Positions 1-7,315 of a DNA stretch of 26,872 nt are shown here, piece by piece (within the stretch, counting starts at the first letter, position 1; every line of letters begins with the position of its first letter). Under the pieces are notes generated by a model that had not been told where the DNA came from, ran no database searches, and saw nothing but the letters and a program-made list of their open reading frames with translations. The stretch is from G020354785 sp965602045 (GTDB lineage: Bacteria > Bacteroidota > Bacteroidia > Bacteroidales > UBA10428): contig CBFCXR010000018.1 in the NCBI GenBank assembly GCA_965602045.1, positions 1 to 26,872 on the forward strand, given 5' to 3'. A program made the position numbers and the translations under genes.

Positions 1-89
1 GTTGATACATTAAGTGCTAAAAGTGCAGTAAGCACTAAATACATCATACCAATCATTTTCTGTCTCGGGGTTTCCTTACCGTGGGCCAT
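1..89 (-). CDS. gldM: GldM/PorM, type IX secretion inner-membrane motor protein (N-terminus only)
   Basis: Partial gene running off the left edge; only 29 codons are present. It begins at the ATG whose complement ends at 89. The residues start MAHGKETPRQKMIGMMYLVL and continue into a hydrophobic stretch, which is the typical GldM/PorM N-terminus: a short polar leader with the PRQKMIGMMYLVLTALLALNVS-type segment that forms the single transmembrane helix. In the family this helix associates with the GldL helices in the inner membrane, and the large periplasmic part reaches GldK/GldN. It lies 41 bp behind gldL on the same strand, as expected for the conserved gldK-L-M-N order; gldN would lie beyond the window. 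Identification is confident despite the short length because the motif is very conserved and the context agrees. Confidence 0.93.
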   Translation of the reverse strand, partial: MAHGKETPRQKMIGMMYLVLTALLALNVS

Positions 90-130
90 ACTCTATAAAA
101 TATTTATATATGAAAATTTATTATAAACAA

Positions 131-1066
131 TTACTTTTTAATCATTATATTCATTGCAGAGAGCATATTACCATAAATAGTATTTAAGGATGAGATATTG
201 TCCTTCAATTTAGTGATTTCATCCTTGTACTTATTTGTTTCTTCAACTGAGTCTTTAAGTTTTTTTACCATATCTCCCAGTCCTGTATATACTTCCTGTG
301 CGCCTTTCATTTGCTCATGGCTCCCCTTAATTTGCAGTTCGTAAACTGTATTTAGAGCTGATAAGTTTTTATTAAGAGATTCCAGATGTTTTTCATGGGT
401 TTTACTACCATCAGAAATTGTTTGATGCTCGCCTTTTATTGTATCAGCAATCTGTTGATATGAATTGGCAACTTCCGAACCGGATTTTGATATCAGATCT
501 GCTGATTGAAAATATGCACCTGCAAGATTATTTGCTGATTCCTTAATTGTTTCAGTAGTACTGGAATAGGTTTCATTCAGTGAATTTACTGAGTTTGCGG
601 CGTTCTGCAAATTATCCAGGAAAGCTTTGGTAGCAACTGAGGCGTTTGATATATCTGCAATATTTAAAACCGTCTGATTTAATTTATTCAAACCGTCTCC
701 CAGATTTTTAAGAACCTGTTCATCTAAACTAACATCACCCAATAAAGTTTCAATTTTTTCGATAGGTCTTTCTCCGGTAGATAATGCACTTTCTTTAAAA
801 TGTTCAATTTCTTCTTCATCACCCATACCTGCAAGCTCAGGATACACTAAGGTCCAATCAAGTTCTTCATGCAATGGTTCAAATGCAGAGAAAAAGAAAA
901 TTATCGCCTCTGTAATTAAACCGAATGCTAAAAACACACCTGCAAACTTCCAATGCTGGATTTTAAATAAAGCGCCGATAATTACTACTGAAGCACCAAT
1001 ACCGTAAAGCTTGGACATAAAATTTTTCCAACCTGAACTTTCGACAATATCTGTAATACCTGCCAT
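131..1066 (-). CDS. gldL: GldL/PorL, type IX secretion/gliding motor protein
   Basis: 311 residues. Two hydrophobic helices lie near the N-terminus (about residues 20-35 and 42-62). The second carries a buried acidic residue, Glu53, in ITEAIIFFFSAF, matching the conserved membrane Glu that in GldL is thought to take part in proton-driven rotation. The start region (MAGITDIVESSGWKNFMSKLYGIGAS) is family-typical. From about residue 115 to the end the protein is a long Ser/Asn/Lys-rich, largely helical, probably coiled-coil cytoplasmic domain. The length is close to that of PorL of Porphyromonas as I recall it and longer than GldL of Flavobacterium, which is about 215 residues. With GldM it forms the inner-membrane motor that powers T9SS export and, in gliding species, motility. 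It sits 29 bp behind gldK and 41 bp before gldM. Confidence 0.95.
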   Translation of the reverse strand: MAGITDIVESSGWKNFMSKLYGIGASVVIIGALFKIQHWKFAGVFLAFGLITEAIIFFFSAFEPLHEELDWTLVYPELAGMGDEEEIEHFKESALSTGERPIEKIETLLGDVSLDEQVLKNLGDGLNKLNQTVLNIADISNASVATKAFLDNLQNAANSVNSLNETYSSTTETIKESANNLAGAYFQSADLISKSGSEVANSYQQIADTIKGEHQTISDGSKTHEKHLESLNKNLSALNTVYELQIKGSHEQMKGAQEVYTGLGDMVKKLKDSVEETNKYKDEITKLKDNISSLNTIYGNMLSAMNIMIKK

Positions 1067-1095
1067 AAAAATTTAGCGTTTTAGATAGATTAATA

Positions 1096-2430
1096 TTAAT
1101 TAGTACCCATATATGATCTTACACATCTGAAACCTATATATGATTTCGCTGTATCTTGATACTCATAACTTCTGATTCCGCATTGTAAATAGTAACCGAT
1201 ATCTTTCCAGGAACCACCTCGGATAACCTTTCTTTTCAAAACCGGAGGATCATCTGGTTTTGAATTATAACGATAATCCGGATTTAAGTCATGTGAAAAT
1301 GTGTACGCAGATTCATCATAAGCACTTGTAGTCCACTCTGATGCATTGCCTGCCATATCATATAATCCATATTCATTTGGTTGATAAGTACCTACCGACA
1401 GAGTGATAACACCGCCATCATCAGCATAATTACCTCTTAAAGGTTTAAAGTTAGCCAGGAAACAACCTTCCTTATTACGGGTATAATAGCCTCCCCACGG
1501 ATACATGGAATGATCTAAACCCCCTCTGCTGGCATATTCCCATTCCGATTCAATAGGTAATCGATAATTATGGACTCCAGGTTGCCCTGCCTGGCTTAGT
1601 GAAGAATTTAAAAGTTGAGTTCTCCAGATACAAAATGCAGCTGCCTGGTCCCATGTTATCCCGACAATAGGATAATTGTCGTATGATGGATGCCAAAAGT
1701 ACATCGTCGTATAAGGTTCATTATAGGAATAAGTAAAGTCAGCTATCCAGCACAGTGTATCAGGATACACATTAATAACATCACGGATAACAAAAGATGA
1801 GCGGTCCCTGATTTCAATACTTTCACCATCATTGTTTAAAATGAATCCCTCATATTGTTTAGTTTCAAAATTATACCTGTTGGATTTTTTTGCTGCTTGC
1901 TTTAAGTCAATCCAAAAGTATTCGTACATTAATTTTCTAATATCAATTTCTTTTCTTCTGAAAAATCTTTCATTATCAGGCAAATACATATCACTGAGAA
2001 TTTCATTGATTTCTTCATCGGTGAAATCAATCTTCATTTCCCAGTTTATTGAAGGAGGATCGATCGGATTATTAAATGCATCTTCAGTTATAACAAAGTC
2101 ATCCAATTGTTCACCGAGCATTCTTCTCATAATGGAATCACGCACCCAAAAGATAAACTGCCTGTATTCGTTATTTGTTATTTCAGTTTCATCCATCCAG
2201 AAAGGATCAACAGTTACAGTTTTAGATAACATTGTTTGAGCAAATGATACATCCTGATCATTTGGACCCATCGTAAACGATCCCTGGGGCACAAAAACCA
2301 TCCCGAAAGGATCCGGCTCAAAATATTTTGTTCTGCCCGGTACTCCAGTTAATTCCCCGCTTTTGAAATTAGTGCAATTACTTACCAAAAGTAATGCTAT
2401 TACTAAACTTAAATTAACTAATTTTTTCAT
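1096..2430 (-). CDS. gldK: GldK/PorK, type IX secretion ring lipoprotein
   Basis: 444 residues from the ATG. The TTG two codons upstream (2434-2436) is less likely because the ATG gives a compact lipoprotein signal: M-KK, a hydrophobic core, then Cys19 in LLVSNC. Asn before the Cys is an unusual lipobox residue. The mature part has the formylglycine-generating-enzyme/sulfatase-modifying-factor fold, with its hallmarks in order: FVPQGSFTMG (near 45), DETEITNNEYRQF (near 80), GITWDQAAAFCIWR (near 255), RLPIESEWEYASRGG (near 290), YGLYDMAGNASEW (near 355), VIRGGSWKD (near 400) and GFRCVRS at the end. In T9SS this family member is a structural subunit of the periplasmic ring (PorK-PorN) at the outer membrane, not an enzyme. 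It lies between porP and gldL on the same strand. Confidence 0.95.
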   Translation of the reverse strand: MKKLVNLSLVIALLLVSNCTNFKSGELTGVPGRTKYFEPDPFGMVFVPQGSFTMGPNDQDVSFAQTMLSKTVTVDPFWMDETEITNNEYRQFIFWVRDSIMRRMLGEQLDDFVITEDAFNNPIDPPSINWEMKIDFTDEEINEILSDMYLPDNERFFRRKEIDIRKLMYEYFWIDLKQAAKKSNRYNFETKQYEGFILNNDGESIEIRDRSSFVIRDVINVYPDTLCWIADFTYSYNEPYTTMYFWHPSYDNYPIVGITWDQAAAFCIWRTQLLNSSLSQAGQPGVHNYRLPIESEWEYASRGGLDHSMYPWGGYYTRNKEGCFLANFKPLRGNYADDGGVITLSVGTYQPNEYGLYDMAGNASEWTTSAYDESAYTFSHDLNPDYRYNSKPDDPPVLKRKVIRGGSWKDIGYYLQCGIRSYEYQDTAKSYIGFRCVRSYMGTN

Positions 2431-2499
2431 AATCAAAGGTATTTATCTGAAATAACAATTATATATAATTACTAATTTTCCTTAAATTTAATTAATTTT

Positions 2500-3459
2500 T
2501 TATAAAAATCTAATACTCTTATATTTTTGTGGCGTTTTTTCAATTCCAATTTTGAAACAATAATTCACCGCTATCTCAAATGGCATTTTAATATGTTGCA
2601 TAATTGCTGATGTATCAAAATCATATGCATATCCGATTTTCAGGCCATTAATAATTTCTATGCCTAACATACCAACAACTGCACTGCCTGGCCTATATGT
2701 AACGCCCATCCAGAACTTTTTATTGTATAGCATTGTAATATTTAGATCAAATTTATGTATTGCTCCATCAGATTGTATAAACATCGACGGCATTAATTCA
2801 AATGACGGATTAGCCAATTGTATATTATATCCGGAGGTTATATAATAATGTCGTTTGAGTTTAACATCTACTTCTTTATCACCAGCTTCAATGTATTTAA
2901 AGTTTCCTTCATTCAGATGTGATGAAGAAACTCCGACATATAATTCGTCTGTTTTATAAAAAAGGCCAAAACCAAAATCCATTGCAAAAATTGGATCTTC
3001 ACTTTCCGGAATTGCAGGATCATTTGCAGCACCAGTATGGAAATCTGTGCCTGTTGGTATTTGCCATGTAGGCTCTAAGGTTCTGTTTTGAATGTTTAGT
3101 GTAACACCGATTCCCAGTTTGCCATTTCCAACACTTGCCCTGTAAGCATAAGAAGGTTTCAGAGAAATATCCTTAAAAAAACCAATTTCATCATATGTGA
3201 TTGAAAGTCCAAAACCATGGTCTTTACTAAAAAGCTTGAAAGGAAAATCTATGCCACCGATAAAGCTATATGGTGCACCGTCAATACCGGTCCATTGCTG
3301 ACGCAATATCCCACTTGCACATACAACATCATTACTGCCTGCAGAACCAGGATTTATGGATAGATGACTAAACATATATTGACTAACCTGCTGATCTTGC
3401 TGAGCTTCTGCTAAAAATAGGATAATTAAAAATAGCAGTAATAAAAAAAGCTTATGCAT
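2500..3459 (-). CDS. porP: PorP/SprF-family type IX secretion outer-membrane protein
   Basis: 319 residues. It has a clear signal peptide: MHK, a Leu/Ile/Phe core, probable cleavage after AEA before QQ at about residue 19. The mature start contains the PorP/SprF pattern: QQVSQYMFSHLSINPGSAGS, then RQQWTGIDGAPYSF. The remainder alternates polar and hydrophobic residues with many aromatics, as expected for an outer-membrane beta-barrel. Family members are T9SS components in the outer membrane, often paired with the SprE/PorE or PorK/N parts or dedicated to gliding adhesin export. It is the first gene of a porP-gldK-gldL-gldM series, the arrangement described for porPKLMN in Porphyromonas. I found no unambiguous -33/-7 promoter upstream, but a perfect dyad lies at 3575-3594. 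Confidence 0.93.
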   Translation of the reverse strand: MHKLFLLLLFLIILFLAEAQQDQQVSQYMFSHLSINPGSAGSNDVVCASGILRQQWTGIDGAPYSFIGGIDFPFKLFSKDHGFGLSITYDEIGFFKDISLKPSYAYRASVGNGKLGIGVTLNIQNRTLEPTWQIPTGTDFHTGAANDPAIPESEDPIFAMDFGFGLFYKTDELYVGVSSSHLNEGNFKYIEAGDKEVDVKLKRHYYITSGYNIQLANPSFELMPSMFIQSDGAIHKFDLNITMLYNKKFWMGVTYRPGSAVVGMLGIEIINGLKIGYAYDFDTSAIMQHIKMPFEIAVNYCFKIGIEKTPQKYKSIRFL

Positions 3460-3574
3460 ATTAATTACTTTCCTAATTTTTTAAACTTGTTTCCGGCGAA
3501 ACTATAAGTTATTCCCCTCTTTACCTTATATAAAAAGTAAAATAAGTAAAAATATTGTATTCACGCAAATTAAA

Positions 3575-3594
3575 ATTAACAGTTATCTGTTAAT
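3575..3594. promoter_or_regulatory. Perfect 8-bp inverted repeat upstream of porP
   Basis: ATTAACAG, spacer TTAT, CTGTTAAT: two perfectly complementary 8-bp arms. The dyad lies about 115 bp upstream of the porP start in the 259-bp intergenic region 3460-3718. No T-run follows on either strand, so it looks more like a protein-binding site than a terminator. A role in T9SS regulation is inference only. Confidence 0.35.
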
Positions 3595-3670
3595 AAATCT
3601 ACAAAATAATAGTTTTTTTCCTACTTAATTAGCGTAATAAAATTACTTTTTTGAGAATTTCTTATAAAAG

Positions 3671-3690
3671 AGCAGCCTTCAGGGGCGACT
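3671..3690 (-). terminator. Possible terminator behind the arginase-like gene
   Basis: Read on the minus strand, AGTCGCC, loop CCTGAA, GGCTGCT form a 7-bp stem with one mismatch and one G-T pair, followed by CTTTTAT. It lies 28 bp beyond the stop of the arginase-like gene and before porP. The imperfect stem and short T-run make this tentative. Confidence 0.35.
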
Positions 3691-3718
3691 TCTTATTTCA
3701 GGAATATTCTTTGTATTA

Positions 3719-4867
3719 CTAGTTTATTCTCTGATAAGTTTTCCACCACAAGTCAGGAATTTCATGATTACATGCTTGTTGATAATCTTCATGAGAACAT
3801 GCTATTATTACTGAATCGGACGAATTAATCTGTGGGATTTCCATCCACCAGCGACTGGTAACAAGGCTTTTGTAAAAGGTTATTTCATATTCCATATCTT
3901 TATGACTTACCATGAACACTTTAAAATTGTGTTTATCAGATAGGGGATCTTCAATTTTACGAACAGAATACCCTTCTATAAAATACCATATTATTTGAGC
4001 AGCAAGACTTGAAGTTTGGTTATTATTTTCGTACACTGGATTAACATTATAAATTCCAAAAAAAGATATTGAATCACCTAATCCTGAATATTTGGCAATT
4101 TGGCAGGCTTCATTTGCCAGTAAGCCATTTGGTGATGTATATTGACTGGCAGGAGCGTCTGATTGCTTAATTGCACCAATATCGAAACTTAAAATGTCGG
4201 CATCTCTAAGTACAGGCTCGACAATTGATATATCTGAACGGATAGGTCCAAGCCTTATTGAATTATGATTAAGACTTTCTAATAGTTCTATAATTTTCCG
4301 GTCATTTAGATGCTGTTGATGGGCAATGTTTATATACTTAAATAAACTTTTATTGTTTGGTATAATTTTCGATAAATATGATTTTGAATCAAATTTGGTA
4401 TCGTTAAAATCAATAACAGAATCTACTGTCACGAGACTAATATTAGGTTTATTATTCTCGAATGCTAAGTAGTTTGCATAGGTCAGGTCTTGTGTTCCCC
4501 CAATAATTACCGATACAACCTGGTTATTTAAGAGTTCGTGCAATACATCACGCAATCCGAAATAAGTATCATTAAATGTATTACCCTCCTTAAAATTACC
4601 AAGATCAATAATTTTTAATTTATCATTTATCTTATATAGCTGGTAAAGTCTTGCCCTGATTTGATCCGGAGCAAGTGAAACTCCTTTATCCAAAGAATTT
4701 CTGTCTTCAGGTACACCAAGGATAGCTATATCATAGTTACTTATTTCATCAATCGGGCTGCTTGGAGTATTTATTCTGATGTTACGGCCAAAAATTGAAT
4801 CACTCAGGATTTCAACATTTTCCGGTTTATCAAGTTCAACTGGATTAAAGTAATTATTAAGATTCAT
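3719..4867 (-). CDS. Arginase/formimidoylglutamase-fold protein with degenerate metal site
   Basis: 382 residues from the ATG at 4867. An upstream in-frame TTG would overlap the end of topA and add a non-conserved leader. The ureohydrolase fold is recognisable, but its metal motifs are altered. The GGxH motif reads GGTQD (123-127). The DAHxD motif reads DSVID (149-153). The SxDxDxxDP motif reads SFDIGAIKQSD (227-237). The late EVNP motif reads NVNP (near 274). Judged by the arginase ligands (one His, then Asp/His/Asp, then Asp/Asp), both His ligands and one late Asp are replaced, so normal binuclear manganese chemistry seems unlikely. Such proteins are usually annotated formimidoylglutamase in Bacteroidota. 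No hut gene is nearby. It lies 16 bp behind topA and 259 bp before porP on the same strand. The function is unknown; the family assignment is firm, the activity doubtful. Confidence 0.85.
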   Translation of the reverse strand: MNLNNYFNPVELDKPENVEILSDSIFGRNIRINTPSSPIDEISNYDIAILGVPEDRNSLDKGVSLAPDQIRARLYQLYKINDKLKIIDLGNFKEGNTFNDTYFGLRDVLHELLNNQVVSVIIGGTQDLTYANYLAFENNKPNISLVTVDSVIDFNDTKFDSKSYLSKIIPNNKSLFKYINIAHQQHLNDRKIIELLESLNHNSIRLGPIRSDISIVEPVLRDADILSFDIGAIKQSDAPASQYTSPNGLLANEACQIAKYSGLGDSISFFGIYNVNPVYENNNQTSSLAAQIIWYFIEGYSVRKIEDPLSDKHNFKVFMVSHKDMEYEITFYKSLVTSRWWMEIPQINSSDSVIIACSHEDYQQACNHEIPDLWWKTYQRIN

Positions 4868-4883
4868 GAATATAAATAACTTA

Positions 4884-7208
4884 TTACTTTGATTTCTTTT
4901 TAGTTTTGGAAGATTCTTCAATAATCTTCAGACAATCTTCATAATTTAATGATTCCGGATCAACCGTTTTTGGAATTCTGAAATTTTCATTTTTGAATTT
5001 TAAATATGGGCCCCATCTTCCATTAAGAATCATAAGTTCTGATTCTTCTTTAAATGCTTTGATTATTTTATTCTTATCTTTTTCACGTTTTTCAACAATA
5101 ATTTCTATTGCCCTTTCCATATTGATTGTATAAGGATCATCCTCTCCTTTCTTTAGGGAATAAAACTTTGAGTCATGTTTAATATATGGGCCGAATTTAC
5201 CAATGCTAACAATCATCTCTAAATCCTCATACTGTCCTACATTTCTCGGAAGCCTAAATAATTGCAGTGCTTCTTCCAGTGTTATTGATTCTATGTTTTG
5301 ACCTTTTCTAAGACTGGCATATTTTGGTTTCTCATCACTTTCTTTAACTTTATTCTCACCTATTTGTGCAAATGCCCCATATTTTCCCATTTTGATTATA
5401 ACAGGTTTGCCTGTTTCAGGATCCTCTCCCACATACCTGTCTCCTTTGTTCAGTTCTGATTTAGCCAGAGTATTTTCAACCTTTGGATGAAAGCGTTTAT
5501 AAAATCTATCTATCATGAATGTCCAGTTGTTTTTGCCTGAGGCTATTAGATCAAATTCCTCTTCTATTTTAGCGGTAAAGTTATAATCCAGGATATCCTT
5601 AAAATACTGAACAAGAAAGTCATTTACTACCATTCCGATATTATCAGGGAAAAGTTTTGACTTTTCAGTTCCAAAAACTTCCTTTTTCATTCCGTCAGAA
5701 ATATTATTACCAATTAATGTTAATAATGAATATTTTCTTTCAGTACCTGGTTTGTCCTGCTTCAGAACATATCCCCTGTTTTGAATAGTAGAAATTGTTG
5801 GTGCATATGTTGAGGGCCTTCCTATACCGAGTTCCTCAAGTCTTCTTACTAAGCTAGCTTCAGTATATCGTGGGAGATGATGTGTGAATTTTTCTGTAGC
5901 ATCAATATTTACCGGTTCTAAAGTATCATTTAGATTAAGCGGAGGTAACAGCCCTTTTGAGCTCTCTTCCTGATCTTCATCGGATGATTCAATATATACT
6001 TTTAAAAAGCCGTTGAATTTTAATACTTCACCGGTGGCTACAAATTTTTCATCTGCATTTGAAATATCTATTGCAACTGTTGTCCTTTCGATTAATGCAT
6101 CACTCATTTGAGATGCAATGGTTCTTTTCCATATTAAACTGTATAATCTATTTTCAGAATTATTTCCTGTAATAGTTTGTTTGTTCAGGTATGCCGGACG
6201 AATAGCTTCATGAGCCTCCTGTGCGCTTTTTGATTTGGTTTTATAATTTCTTATTTGAATATACTTATCTCCATATTCTTTTGATATTATCTCCTTTGCA
6301 GCATTTAAAGCAGTACCGGACAAATTAACCGAATCAGTACGCATATAAGTTATATTCCCTGCTTCGTAAAGTTGCTGGGCAATTTTCATTGTTTGCGATA
6401 CTGAAAATCCCAGTTTTCTGCTTGCCTCCTGCTGTAATGTTGATGTTGTAAAAGGAGGTGATGGTGTTTTTTTTGAGGGTTTCTTTGTAATATCTGTTAT
6501 AGTGAATGTTGAATTTTTACATTTTTCGAGAAATTCCAATGCTTTTTCTTTGCTGGCAATTTTATCCTGCAATTCAGCTTTAAGCTCATATATATTATCG
6601 CTTTTATCTTTAACGGTGAAATTTCCTGAAATTTTGTAATACGAAATATATTTGAAATTAATAATTTCCCGTTCTCTTTCAACAATTAACCTAACTGCTA
6701 CTGACTGGACTCTTCCCGCAGATAAGGAGGGTTTGATTTTTTTCCATAGAATGGGAGATAATTCGAACCCAACTAAACGATCCAGTATTCTGCGAGCTTG
6801 CTGGGCATCAACCAGGTTATTATCAATACCCCTGTAATTTTTAATGGCATTTTTTATTGCATCTTTAGTTATTTCATGAAAAACAATACGCTTAGTATTT
6901 TCTTCCTTAAGATTAAGTACTTCGCATAAATGCCAGGCGATTGCCTCTCCCTCTCTGTCTTCATCCGATGCTAACCAGACTGTTTTTGCCTCTTTAACTG
7001 ATTTTTTTAATTCCGATACAATTTTCTTTTTATCTTCAGGGACAATATATTTTGGTTGATAATTGTTATTAATATCAATACCAAAATCTTTTTTTGATAA
7101 ATCACGAATATGGCCCATACTTGACTTTACCTGAAAATCTTTGCCAAGGAATTTTTCTATTGTTCTAGCTTTGGCAGGCGATTCAACTATTACTAAATTA
7201 TTTATCAT
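4884..7208 (-). CDS. topA: DNA topoisomerase I (type IA)
   Basis: 774 residues. It relaxes negative supercoils by transient cleavage of one DNA strand. The Toprim domain is at the N-terminus (NLVIVESPAKARTIEKFLG; the acidic motif SDEDREGEAIAWHL near 81-94). Next comes the topoisomerase core with QARRILDRLVGFELSP (about 137-152) and SAGRVQSVAVRLI. The active-site tyrosine is Tyr288 in GNITYMRTDS. The C-terminus has three glycine/aromatic repeats of the TopA C-terminal type (KMGKYGAFAQIG, SIGKFGPYIKH, LNGRWGPYLKF) rather than the CxxC zinc ribbons of the E. coli enzyme. A Lys-rich tail follows. The start is supported by the promoter 24 bp upstream. The arginase-like gene follows after 16 bp, so the two are probably co-transcribed. 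Confidence 0.97.
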   Translation of the reverse strand: MINNLVIVESPAKARTIEKFLGKDFQVKSSMGHIRDLSKKDFGIDINNNYQPKYIVPEDKKKIVSELKKSVKEAKTVWLASDEDREGEAIAWHLCEVLNLKEENTKRIVFHEITKDAIKNAIKNYRGIDNNLVDAQQARRILDRLVGFELSPILWKKIKPSLSAGRVQSVAVRLIVEREREIINFKYISYYKISGNFTVKDKSDNIYELKAELQDKIASKEKALEFLEKCKNSTFTITDITKKPSKKTPSPPFTTSTLQQEASRKLGFSVSQTMKIAQQLYEAGNITYMRTDSVNLSGTALNAAKEIISKEYGDKYIQIRNYKTKSKSAQEAHEAIRPAYLNKQTITGNNSENRLYSLIWKRTIASQMSDALIERTTVAIDISNADEKFVATGEVLKFNGFLKVYIESSDEDQEESSKGLLPPLNLNDTLEPVNIDATEKFTHHLPRYTEASLVRRLEELGIGRPSTYAPTISTIQNRGYVLKQDKPGTERKYSLLTLIGNNISDGMKKEVFGTEKSKLFPDNIGMVVNDFLVQYFKDILDYNFTAKIEEEFDLIASGKNNWTFMIDRFYKRFHPKVENTLAKSELNKGDRYVGEDPETGKPVIIKMGKYGAFAQIGENKVKESDEKPKYASLRKGQNIESITLEEALQLFRLPRNVGQYEDLEMIVSIGKFGPYIKHDSKFYSLKKGEDDPYTINMERAIEIIVEKREKDKNKIIKAFKEESELMILNGRWGPYLKFKNENFRIPKTVDPESLNYEDCLKIIEESSKTKKKSK

Positions 7209-7232
7209 CTATATAAAAATAATTAAAAACTT

Positions 7233-7266
7233 CAAAAGTAAAATAAATACAATATTAAGTTCAAAA
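7233..7266 (-). promoter_or_regulatory. Bacteroidota-type promoter of topA
   Basis: Read on the minus strand: TTTG (complement of 7262-7265), 21-bp spacer, then TACTTTTG (complement of 7233-7240). This matches the Bacteroidota primary-sigma consensus TTTG, 19-21 bp, TAnnTTTG exactly. The -7 element ends 24 bp before the topA ATG, so a short leader is expected. It is the best promoter I found in the window. Confidence 0.75.
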
Positions 7267-7315
7267 TTTTAATATAAATAATTATTATTTTTACGATAAA
7301 CGGATTGATTTAATT

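Noticed and set aside
1832..2239. 135-codon open frame on the plus strand
   Set aside because: Antisense to the well-supported gldK; Ser/Leu/Ile-rich composition is what the opposite strand of an AT-rich gene gives.
4868..4921. TTG-initiated N-terminal extension of the arginase-like protein
   Set aside because: It overlaps topA by 38 bp and codes for a basic non-conserved leader, while an ATG at 4867 lies 16 bp after the topA stop.
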